A DNA stretch of 64,000 nt, taken from the NCBI RefSeq assembly GCF_002286785.1, contig NZ_MUJY01000191.1, positions 1-64,000 of the forward strand. The letters are read 5' to 3'. Under the pieces are notes generated by a model. The model was not told where the DNA came from and did not search any database. It was given only the letters and a program-made list of their open reading frames with translations. Position numbers and translations under genes: made by a program. The number at the start of each line of letters is the position of its first letter. The stretch's first letter is position 1. Shown one piece after another: positions 44,381 to 52,223 of this stretch. This stretch comes from Pseudomonas sp. PIC25 (GTDB lineage: Bacteria > Pseudomonadota > Gammaproteobacteria > Pseudomonadales > Pseudomonadaceae).

Positions 44381-47047
44381 ATGCGTACCGAACAGCCGAA
44401 AACCATTTACCTGAAGGACTACCAGGCGCCGGATTACCTGATCGACGAGACGCACCTGACCTTCGAGCTGTACGAAGACCACACCCTGGTGCACGCCCAG
44501 TTGGTGATGCGCCGCAACCCCGAGCGCGCCGCCAGCAACCCGAAATTGCCGCCGCTGGTGCTGGATGGCCAACAGCTCGAGCTGCTCTCGCTGATGCTGG
44601 ATGACCGTGAGTTGCAACCCGGCGACTACCAGCTCGATGCCGATCATTTGACCCTGCAACCGACGGCCGAGCGTTTCACCATCGACAGCAGCGTGCGCAT
44701 CCACCCGGAGAGCAATACGGCGCTGGAAGGGCTGTACAAGTCCGGCAAGATGTTCTGCACCCAGTGCGAGGCGGAAGGGTTCCGCAAGATCACCTACTAC
44801 CTCGACCGCCCGGACGTGATGAGCAAGTTCACCACCACCCTGAGCGCCGAACAGCATCGCTATCCGGTCCTGCTCTCCAATGGCAATCCGATTGCCAGCG
44901 GCAGTGAAGACGACGGCCGTCATTGGGCGACCTGGGAAGATCCATTCAAGAAACCCGCCTATCTGTTTGCCCTGGTCGCCGGCGACCTGTGGTGCGTGGA
45001 GGACCGCTTCACCACCATGACCGAGCGGGAGATCGCCCTGCGCATCTATGTCGAGCCGGAGAACATCGACAAGGTGCAGCACGCCATGAACAGCCTGAAG
45101 AAGTCCATGCGCTGGGACGAAGAGGTCTACGGGCGCGAGTACGACCTGGACATCTTCATGATCGTCGCGGTCAACGACTTCAACATGGGCGCTATGGAGA
45201 ACAAGGGCCTCAACATCTTCAACTCCAGCGCCGTGCTGGCCAAGGCGGAAACCGCCACCGATGCCGCCCATCAGCGCGTCGAGGCGATCGTCGCCCACGA
45301 GTATTTCCATAACTGGTCGGGCAATCGCGTGACCTGCCGCGATTGGTTCCAGTTGTCCTTGAAGGAAGGCTTCACCGTATTCCGCGATGCCGAGTTCTCC
45401 GCCGACATGAATTCGCGCACGGTCAAGCGGGTCGAGGACGTCGCCTACCTGCGCACCCACCAGTTCGCCGAAGATGCTGGCCCCATGGCCCATCCGGTGC
45501 GTCCGGATTCCTTCATCGAAATTTCCAACTTCTACACCCTGACGGTCTACGAGAAGGGTTCGGAAGTGGTGCGGATGATCCATACCTTGCTGGGACCGCA
45601 GGGCTTCCGCAAGGGCACCGATCTCTACTTCCAGCGTCACGACGGCCAGGCGGTGACTTGCGACGATTTCGTCAAGGCCATGGAGGACGCCAACGGTGTC
45701 GACCTGACCCAGTTCAAGCGCTGGTACAGCCAGGCCGGTACGCCGCGCCTGGATGTCAGCGAGGCCTACGATGCCGCGGCCGGTACCTACAGCCTGACGT
45801 TCAAGCAGAGCTGCCCGCCGACACCGGGCCAGCCGACCAAGGAACCCTTCGTGATTCCGGTGGAATTGGGCCTGCTGGACGGACAGGGCAGGGACTTGCC
45901 GTTGCGCCTCCAGGAGGAGGCAACAGCCCAGGGGACCAACCGGGTCCTCTCGGTGACCGAGGCGGAGCAGACCTTCACCTTCGTCGATATCCCCGAAAAG
46001 CCGCTGCCGTCTCTGCTGCGGGGCTTCTCCGCGCCGGTCAAGCTGTGCTTCCCCTACGGCCGCGACCAGTTGATGTTCCTCATGCAGCATGACTCCGACG
46101 GTTTCAACCGCTGGGATGCCGGCCAGCAACTGTCGGTGCAGGTGTTGCAGGAACTGATCGGCCAGCAACAACGGGGCGAAGCGCTGGTGCTGGACCCACG
46201 GCTGGTCACTGCGCTGCGCAGCGTGCTGGAGAACCGGGAACTGGACCAGGCCATGGTTGCCGAGATGCTCTCGCTGCCGAGCGAGGCCTATCTCACCGAG
46301 ATCAGCGATGTGGCCGACGTGGATGCGATCCATGCGGCGCGTGAGTTCGCCCGCAAGCGTCTCGCCGAGGAACTGTTCGAGCCGCTGTGGCAGCGCTATC
46401 AGGCCAATCGCGAGCAATCGCGGCAAAGCCCGTATATCGCCGAGGCCGAGCACTTCGCTCGTCGCGCTCTGCAGAACATCGCGCTGTCGTACCTGATGCT
46501 CAGCGAGCGCCAGGATGTGCTGGCCGCTTGCATCGAACAGTTCGAGTCCGCCGATAACATGACCGAGCGCCTCACTGCCCTGGCCGTGCTGGTGAATTCG
46601 CCGTTCGAGGCGGAGCGGGACAAGGCCCTGGAGATGTTCGCCGATTACTTCAAGGACGATCCGCTGGTCATGGACCAATGGTTCAGCGTCCAGGCGGGCA
46701 GCCCGTTGCCGGGAGGTCTGGAGCGCGTGCAGCAGTTGATGCAGCACCCTGCCTTCACCCTGAAGAACCCGAACAAGGTGCGTGCGTTGATCGGTGCCTT
46801 CGCCAACCAGAACCTGGTCAATTTCCATCGAATCGACGGAGCGGGCTACCGCTTCCTCGCCGATCAGGTGATCACGCTCAATGCCCTCAACCCACAGATC
46901 GCTTCGCGCCTGCTGGCGCCGTTGACCCGTTGGCGCAAGTATGACAACGCGCGCCAGGCGCTCATGCGGGCGGAGCTGGAACGCATCCTCGCCTCCGGCG
47001 AGCTATCCAGCGATGTCTACGAGGTGGTGAGCAAGAGTCTCGCCTGA
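44381..47047 (+). CDS. pepN: aminopeptidase N (alanyl aminopeptidase) PepN
   Basis: An 888-residue M1-family zinc aminopeptidase, the main broad-specificity N-terminal exopeptidase of the cytoplasm. The GAMEN substrate motif is in MGAMENKGLN at about residue 268. The zinc motif HEYFH is at 306-310, followed by the second-sphere Glu in LKEGFTVFRD 18 residues on. The catalytic Tyr lies in FYTLTVYEKG. The C-terminal helical bowl completes the usual length. The start is ATG 44381; no ATG before it has a ribosome site. A long-stem terminator follows. Confidence 0.97.
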   Translation: MRTEQPKTIYLKDYQAPDYLIDETHLTFELYEDHTLVHAQLVMRRNPERAASNPKLPPLVLDGQQLELLSLMLDDRELQPGDYQLDADHLTLQPTAERFTIDSSVRIHPESNTALEGLYKSGKMFCTQCEAEGFRKITYYLDRPDVMSKFTTTLSAEQHRYPVLLSNGNPIASGSEDDGRHWATWEDPFKKPAYLFALVAGDLWCVEDRFTTMTEREIALRIYVEPENIDKVQHAMNSLKKSMRWDEEVYGREYDLDIFMIVAVNDFNMGAMENKGLNIFNSSAVLAKAETATDAAHQRVEAIVAHEYFHNWSGNRVTCRDWFQLSLKEGFTVFRDAEFSADMNSRTVKRVEDVAYLRTHQFAEDAGPMAHPVRPDSFIEISNFYTLTVYEKGSEVVRMIHTLLGPQGFRKGTDLYFQRHDGQAVTCDDFVKAMEDANGVDLTQFKRWYSQAGTPRLDVSEAYDAAAGTYSLTFKQSCPPTPGQPTKEPFVIPVELGLLDGQGRDLPLRLQEEATAQGTNRVLSVTEAEQTFTFVDIPEKPLPSLLRGFSAPVKLCFPYGRDQLMFLMQHDSDGFNRWDAGQQLSVQVLQELIGQQQRGEALVLDPRLVTALRSVLENRELDQAMVAEMLSLPSEAYLTEISDVADVDAIHAAREFARKRLAEELFEPLWQRYQANREQSRQSPYIAEAEHFARRALQNIALSYLMLSERQDVLAACIEQFESADNMTERLTALAVLVNSPFEAERDKALEMFADYFKDDPLVMDQWFSVQAGSPLPGGLERVQQLMQHPAFTLKNPNKVRALIGAFANQNLVNFHRIDGAGYRFLADQVITLNALNPQIASRLLAPLTRWRKYDNARQALMRAELERILASGELSSDVYEVVSKSLA

Positions 47048-47076
47048 CCCCTCTTTGGGATGTGATCGCGTCTTAT

Positions 47077-47117
47077 AAAAAAGTGTTACTAGCTGATGGC
47101 TGGTAACACTTTTTTGT
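47077..47117 (+). terminator. long-stem terminator after pepN
   Basis: AAAAAAGTGTTAC (47077-47089) pairs perfectly with GTAACACTTTTTT (47103-47115), with an inner AGC/GCT step. Flanking A and T tracts make it bidirectional. Confidence 0.9.
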
Positions 47118-47273
47118 TACTAAAGGAAATATGAGGTGCGCTCCAGAATTTCGCCCCTTCAGGAAGTTGGCGTTCTAGAGCCTTGCGATGGCCTTCTGTG
47201 CGACATTTCCTGTCCGACAATCCGACGCTTTCTGGTGTTACGAATAAGAAAAACGCTCGTTTGAACTCCGGTT

Positions 47274-47288
47274 TTGTTCAGCGAACAA
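47274..47288 (+). promoter_or_regulatory. palindrome TTGTTC-AGC-GAACAA, candidate activator site
   Basis: A perfect inverted repeat with a 3-bp centre lies about 83-97 bp upstream of the start predicted from the sigma-54 promoter. That is the normal distance for an enhancer-binding-protein site. The protein that binds it is unknown. Confidence 0.45.
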
Positions 47289-47344
47289 CCAGTCACGCGT
47301 GGAGCTGACCAAACGGTTGTTTTTTTGACCTTCCACGACCCGAT

Positions 47345-47360
47345 TGGCATCCGGGTTGCA
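47345..47360 (+). promoter_or_regulatory. sigma-54 (RpoN) promoter of the DUF1302 operon
   Basis: TGGCATCCGGGTTGCA matches the sigma-54 consensus TGGCAC-N5-TTGCW at all but one base. GG (47346-47347) and GC (47358-47359) are separated by exactly 10 bp. The start site would be near 47371. Confidence 0.65.
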
Positions 47361-47530
47361 GCAAGGCGCCATCATCCAGGCCTCCTCGTCGGTCGCCTCA
47401 GCGATGGGGCGCGCATCCACACGCGTTCAAGGGACTCCCGTCGATCAATCCACGGCTGCGGCAAGGTGGCCCAGCGTCGTGCACCCGCTCGGCGGGTGCG
47501 AACAAGAAAAACGAATAGCCCATCGGAGTA

Positions 47531-49498
47531 ATGGTTTTGCTGGCAATCCAATCGTCCAAGTTATCTCTCGCACCGGCGAAAGCCGGCTTCGCTTTCGTCG
47601 GCCTCGTGCCGCTGCTGGTGGCGGCGCATGCCCAAGCCGTCGAGTTCAGCTTCGCCGACGACGCGATCAGCGGCTCGCTCGATACCACGGTGTCCTACGG
47701 TCAGTTGTGGCGGGTCCAGGGCCAGGACAAGACCAACAACGACATCAACACCAACGACGGCAACCGGAATTTCGATACCGGCCTAGTCTCCGAAGTGTTC
47801 AAGATCACCTCCGACCTGGAAGTGACCTACGAGAACTACGGTGCCTTCGTGCGTGGCAGTGCGTTCTATGACACCCAGATCATGGATAAGCGCAACGACT
47901 ACTACGACAACAACGACCCGGCGCAGCCCAGCCAGAACTATCCGCGCGACGATCGCTTCACCTACGACACCCGCCACACCGCCGGGCGCAACGCCGAGAT
48001 TCTCGATGCCTATGTCTATGGCAACTGGGACGTGGGCGACATGCCGTTGTCGGCACGGGTCGGCCGTCAAGTGTTCAACTGGGGCGAGGGGGTGTTCTAC
48101 CGGGGCGGCGTGAACACCACCAACCCGGTGGATGCCGCCAAGTTCCGCCTGCCGGGCGCGGAGCTGAAGGAAGTGCTGGTGCCGGTCGAGGCGTTCAGCT
48201 TCAACATCGGCCTGAGCGACAACCTGTCGATGGAAGCCTTCTACCAGTGGAACTGGAAGGAGACCGCGATCGACCCGGCCGGGACCTTCTTCTCCGAGAC
48301 CGATCTGTTCGCGGAGGGGGGGAATACGGCGTATACCACCGTGGAAGGCTTGAGCAATCCGACGTTCCAGTCCCTTTATCCAGTGCTCTCTGCCAGCCAT
48401 TTCGGCGGCTTGCAGGGTACCGAGTACCTGGACAGCAACGGCGTATTCAAGGTCGCCAACATCGGCTCGGACATCAACGCCAAGAACGACGGCCAGTTCG
48501 GCGTGGCCTTCCGCTATATTGCCGAGGAACTGAACTCCACTGAGTTCGGCTTCTACTTTGTCAATTATCACGCGAAAGAGCCGACCATCTACGCCGACCT
48601 GAATAGCAGCTATGCCGGTCTGAACATCGATCAGTTGGCGGGCCTCGGTGGTTTTGCATCCTATGATGCGCTGGTCGCGGCAGCAGCCGGCAACGCCGGT
48701 GCAAGGAGCGTCCTCGATCTGATCAATGGCGCCGCCGCCGTCGACGTGGCCAATCAGGTCAACGGCCGCCGCGAGTATGCCGAAGACATTCGCATGTACG
48801 GCATGAGCTTCAATACCACGCTGGGCGAGGCGTCGGTGTTCGGTGAACTGGCCTACCGGCCGAACATGCCGATCGGCATCGCCGCCACCAACGATTTGCT
48901 CGGTGACCTGCTGACCCAGGCGGCACTGCTGGCCGATGGCCGTACCGTCAACATTGGCGGCCAGCAGGTGCAGATCACCGATCAGATTCATAACGCCACG
49001 CGTGTGGAAGCGTTCAATACGTCCTTGGGCACCATCTACAACTTCGGCCCGGCGATGAGCTTCGACTCGCTGTTCGGCGTCGCCGAGCTGGCCTCCGAGC
49101 ACTTGCGCGGAGACAGCCTGCACTACACCGCCTACGACGGTACCACCCGCTACTACGCCGGCCGTGGCAACGGCTCCTATATCTCCGGCTACGAGCGCGA
49201 CGACCAAGTCAACCGCAACGCCTATGGCTACACCCTGATGCTCAACGGAACCTGGAACGACGTCTACGCCGGGGTCAACCTCTCGCCGTTCGCGGTGTTC
49301 AAGCATGACTTCGAAGGCAACTCGCACCAGACCGGCAACTTCATCGAGGGACGCAAGGCCTACACCTTGGGCGTTCGCGCCAGCTACCTGAGCAACCTCG
49401 AAGCCGAACTGCAATACACCGAGTTCTACGGCGCTGGCCAAAACAACGCCGGGCGCGACCGCGATAACGTCGGCGTCAACGTCAAGTACTCGCTCTGA
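47531..49498 (+). CDS. DUF1302 family outer-membrane protein
   Basis: A 655-residue exported protein. A signal peptide ends near residue 37 (AHAQA before VEFSF). The mature part is rich in alternating polar/aromatic beta strands, ends in VGVNVKYSL with a near-terminal aromatic, and contains the DUF1302 landmarks LDTTVSYGQLWR and GRQVFNWGEGVFYRGG. These are believed to be large beta-barrels handling hydrophobic compounds. The start is uncertain: ATG 47531 lies only 2 bp after GGAG, while TTG 47537 is better spaced; both keep the signal peptide. It is the first gene of a four-gene export cluster. Confidence 0.86.
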   Translation: MVLLAIQSSKLSLAPAKAGFAFVGLVPLLVAAHAQAVEFSFADDAISGSLDTTVSYGQLWRVQGQDKTNNDINTNDGNRNFDTGLVSEVFKITSDLEVTYENYGAFVRGSAFYDTQIMDKRNDYYDNNDPAQPSQNYPRDDRFTYDTRHTAGRNAEILDAYVYGNWDVGDMPLSARVGRQVFNWGEGVFYRGGVNTTNPVDAAKFRLPGAELKEVLVPVEAFSFNIGLSDNLSMEAFYQWNWKETAIDPAGTFFSETDLFAEGGNTAYTTVEGLSNPTFQSLYPVLSASHFGGLQGTEYLDSNGVFKVANIGSDINAKNDGQFGVAFRYIAEELNSTEFGFYFVNYHAKEPTIYADLNSSYAGLNIDQLAGLGGFASYDALVAAAAGNAGARSVLDLINGAAAVDVANQVNGRREYAEDIRMYGMSFNTTLGEASVFGELAYRPNMPIGIAATNDLLGDLLTQAALLADGRTVNIGGQQVQITDQIHNATRVEAFNTSLGTIYNFGPAMSFDSLFGVAELASEHLRGDSLHYTAYDGTTRYYAGRGNGSYISGYERDDQVNRNAYGYTLMLNGTWNDVYAGVNLSPFAVFKHDFEGNSHQTGNFIEGRKAYTLGVRASYLSNLEAELQYTEFYGAGQNNAGRDRDNVGVNVKYSL

Positions 49499-49513
49499 AT
49501 CCCGATCACAGAT

Positions 49514-49534
49514 GCCGGGCCGGCGAGGCCCGGC
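49514..49534 (+). other. intercistronic hairpin between DUF1302 and DUF1329 genes
   Basis: GCCGGGCC (49514-49521) pairs perfectly with GGCCCGGC (49527-49534). No T tract follows, so it is more likely to stabilise the upstream mRNA or adjust gene ratio than to terminate. Confidence 0.6.
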
Positions 49535-49554
49535 TCATCATGGAGAACACAAGC

Positions 49555-50925
49555 ATGCTGAAGAAGCACTCGCTGATCGGCGCCGCGATTGCCCTGGCCC
49601 TGTCTGCCAGCGGCGCGCTGGCGGCGGTTTCGCCGCAAGAAGCGGCCAAGCTGGGAACCACCCTGACCCCGTTTGGCGCCGAGAAGGCCGGCAACGCGGC
49701 AGGGACCATTCCCGAATGGACCGGCGGCATCACCCAGCCGCCGGCCGACTACAAGAAGCCCGGCCAGCATCACCCGGACGCCTTCGCCGGCGACAAGCCA
49801 TTGTTCACCATTACCCAGGCCAACCTGGAGCAGTACAAGGCGAACCTGACACCCGGCCAGATCGCTCTGTTCGCCACCTACCCGAACAGTTTCCAGATGC
49901 CGGTCTACCAGAGCCGGCGCTCCGGCTCGGCACCGCAGTGGGTATATGACAACACGCTGAAAAACGCGACCAGCGCTAAGCTGCTGGATGGCGGCAACGG
50001 TTTCGCCGATGCCTTCGGCGGCATCCCATTCCCGATCCCGCAGAGCGGTGTCGAGGCGCTGTGGAACCACATTGCCCGTTACCGCGGCACCTATGTCGTG
50101 CGCCGCGCATCGGAAGTGGCGGTGCAGCGCAACGGTGCGTTCAACCTGGTGACTTCCCAGCAGGAAGCCCTGTTCAAGTTCTACGAGCCCAAGGGTTCGT
50201 TCGCCAACCTGGACAATATCCTCTTCTATTACCTGTCCTTCACCAAAAGCCCGGCGCGCCTGGCGGGTGGGGCGGTGCTGGTGCACGAGACCCTGGACCA
50301 GGTGAAGGAGCCGCGCCAGGCCTGGGGTTACAACGCCGGCCAGCGCCGTGTGCGCCGCGCGCCGAACCTGGCCTACGACACGCCCATCGCCGCCGCAGAC
50401 GGCCTGCGCACCGCCGATGACACCGATATGTTCAACGGTGCCCCGGACCGCTATGACTGGAAGCTGGTGGGCAAGAAGGAAATCTACATCCCCTACAACA
50501 ACTACAAGGTCACCAGCCCCGAGGTGAAGTACGACCAGTTGCTGCAGGTCGGCCACCTGAATCCGGCGGTCACCCGCCATGAGCTGCACCGCGTCTGGGT
50601 GGTGGAGGGCACGCTGAAGCCCGGCGCTCGCCACATCTATTCCAAGCGCACCCTCTACCTCGACGAGGACAGCTGGCAGATCGCGGTGGCGGATCAGTAC
50701 GACGGCCGTGGTGAGCTGTGGCGCGTATCCATCGCTTATCTGAAGAACTACTACGACCTGCCGACCACTTGGTCCGCGCTCGATGTGTTCCACGACCTGC
50801 AGGCGCGCCGTTACCACGTGCAGAACCTGGATAACGAAGAGTCGAGCACCATCGATTTCAGCCAGGCCACGCCGGATGACGGTTACTTCAAGCCGTCGGC
50901 CCTGCGTCGGCGCGGTACCCGCTAA
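49555..50925 (+). CDS. DUF1329 family periplasmic/outer-membrane-associated protein
   Basis: A 456-residue exported protein. The signal peptide is MLKKHSLIGAAIALALSAS plus GALA, cut before AVSPQEAAKLG. The DUF1329 pattern is clear: LTPFGAEKAGN at the mature N-terminus, IPEWTGGI, the central FYYLSFTKSPAR and the RVWVVEGTLKPGARHIYSKR strand. The family is thought to have a LolA/LolB-like half-barrel that carries lipids. The start is ATG 49555 with GGAG at 49542; ATG 49540 adds five residues and is poorly spaced. It follows the DUF1302 gene, its constant partner. Confidence 0.88.
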   Translation: MLKKHSLIGAAIALALSASGALAAVSPQEAAKLGTTLTPFGAEKAGNAAGTIPEWTGGITQPPADYKKPGQHHPDAFAGDKPLFTITQANLEQYKANLTPGQIALFATYPNSFQMPVYQSRRSGSAPQWVYDNTLKNATSAKLLDGGNGFADAFGGIPFPIPQSGVEALWNHIARYRGTYVVRRASEVAVQRNGAFNLVTSQQEALFKFYEPKGSFANLDNILFYYLSFTKSPARLAGGAVLVHETLDQVKEPRQAWGYNAGQRRVRRAPNLAYDTPIAAADGLRTADDTDMFNGAPDRYDWKLVGKKEIYIPYNNYKVTSPEVKYDQLLQVGHLNPAVTRHELHRVWVVEGTLKPGARHIYSKRTLYLDEDSWQIAVADQYDGRGELWRVSIAYLKNYYDLPTTWSALDVFHDLQARRYHVQNLDNEESSTIDFSQATPDDGYFKPSALRRRGTR

Positions 50926-50937
50926 GGTTGTATTGGC

Positions 50938-50965
50938 AAAGGCCGCTCCAGCGTGAGCGGCCTTC
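50938..50965 (+). terminator. hairpin after the DUF1329 gene, possible attenuator
   Basis: AAAGGCCGCTC (50938-50948) pairs with GAGCGGCCTT (50955-50964) around CAGCGT. The T tract is short (TTC), so termination is probably partial. The 150 bp that follow may hold a second promoter for the YCF48-MMPL pair. Confidence 0.55.
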
Positions 50966-51116
50966 GTCCATCAGCCCGGCTGATAGGGCCGGATCACGCG
51001 GATTTTGGCTTAACAAAACATAACGTCACGCTGATTGTCAGGCCTTTTGAAAGCTGGATAGCATAAGCGGCCTGCTTCCAGGCAGACCCACCTATAACAA
51101 TAAGGGGGAAAGGTGT

Positions 51117-52208
51117 ATGAGTGAGCCCGTCCTGCGGCGCACCCCGTCCGGTTTCGTCGAGCAGTCTTTCCGCTTGCCGACGTTCCGCTTTCTATCGCCG
51201 CTGGCTAAAGCGCTCTCGCTGTGCAGTGTGCTGTCCGTCCTGACCTTCGCCGCTCCGCTGCACGCCGAAGGTGCCACCGATTCCAACCCCGTTTACGCCA
51301 TCGAGTCGCCCAAGGCCGTACGTAGCCTGCTGCTCGATGTCACCCGCGCCGGCAAGCGCCTGGTGGCGGTGGGCGATCGCGGCCACATTCTCTATTCCGA
51401 CGACAACGGCAAGAGTTGGACGCAGGCCAAGGTGCCGACCCGGCAGATGCTCACCGCGCTGTTCTTCATCGACGAGAAGCACGGCTGGGCGGTCGGACAC
51501 GATGCCCAGGTGCTGGCCACCACCGACGGCGGCAGTAGCTGGGCCCGTCAATACCAGGATCTCGAACGCGAGGCACCGCTGCTGGATATCTGGTTCCAGG
51601 ACGCCAGCCATGGCATCGCCGTCGGCGCCTATGGCGCCCTGTTGGAAACCACCGACGGCGGGCAGAACTGGGAAGACGTCAGCGATCGCCTGGACAACGA
51701 AGACGGCTTCCACCTGAACGCCATCGTCGCCGTGAAGGATTCCGGCCTGTTCGTGGTCGGCGAGGCCGGCGCGATGTTCCGTTCCCGCGATTGGGGCCAG
51801 ACCTGGGAAAAGGTCGAAGGGCCTTACGAGGGCTCGCTGTTCGGCGCGCTGGGTACGGCCGAGCCAGGCACCCTGATGGTTTATGGCCTGCGCGGCCACC
51901 TGTTTCGCTCCAACGATTTCGGCGATACCTGGGAACAGCTCGAGCTGAACACCCAGCACAATGGCCCGCTGGAGTTCGGCCTGGCCGACGGCAACCTCCT
52001 GGCAGATGGCGCCATCGTCGTCGTCGGGCATGGTGGCAGCGTGCTGAAAAGCACCGACAACGGCCGCACCTTCAGCGTGACCAATCGGCCCGACCGGCTT
52101 TCCCTGGCCGGTGTGAGCGCTACGGATGACGGCAACCTGATCCTGGTGGGGCAGGGCGGCGTGCATGTCGCCTCGCCGACTGGCGCCGATCTGGGCCAAC
52201 AAAAATAA
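51117..52208 (+). CDS. YCF48/BNR-repeat periplasmic beta-propeller protein
   Basis: A 363-residue exported protein. A long N-region precedes the hydrophobic signal core (about 30-46), with cleavage near LHA-EGA at residue 50. The mature part is a seven-bladed YCF48/sialidase-type propeller: the Asp-box-like motif S-X-D-X-G-X-S/T-W recurs (SDDNGKSW, TTDGGSSW, TTDGGQNW, SRDWGQTW, SNDFGDTW, STDNGRTF). In bacteria this family often accompanies MMPL exporters and DUF1302/DUF1329 proteins. It probably docks the exporter to its periplasmic partners, which is inference. It ends 15 bp before the MMPL gene. Confidence 0.88.
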   Translation: MSEPVLRRTPSGFVEQSFRLPTFRFLSPLAKALSLCSVLSVLTFAAPLHAEGATDSNPVYAIESPKAVRSLLLDVTRAGKRLVAVGDRGHILYSDDNGKSWTQAKVPTRQMLTALFFIDEKHGWAVGHDAQVLATTDGGSSWARQYQDLEREAPLLDIWFQDASHGIAVGAYGALLETTDGGQNWEDVSDRLDNEDGFHLNAIVAVKDSGLFVVGEAGAMFRSRDWGQTWEKVEGPYEGSLFGALGTAEPGTLMVYGLRGHLFRSNDFGDTWEQLELNTQHNGPLEFGLADGNLLADGAIVVVGHGGSVLKSTDNGRTFSVTNRPDRLSLAGVSATDDGNLILVGQGGVHVASPTGADLGQQK

Positions 52209-52223
52209 GCCGGGAGCCTTTGC

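Larger units (their letters stand above)
47118..47530. other. 413-bp regulatory region between pepN and the DUF1302 gene
   Basis: No gene is supported here. It holds a perfect 6-bp palindrome (47274-47288), an AACAACC/GGTTGTT inverted pair (47284-47290 and 47315-47321) and a sigma-54-type promoter (47345-47360). About 160 bp of leader follow before the DUF1302 start. Composition is less GC-biased than in the flanking genes up to about 47330. Confidence 0.6.

Noticed and set aside
47284-47325. AACAACC...GGTTGTTTTTTT as an intrinsic terminator
   Set aside because: The stem is only 7 bp and AT-rich with a loop of about 24 nt, and the pepN transcript already has a strong terminator at 47077-47117.
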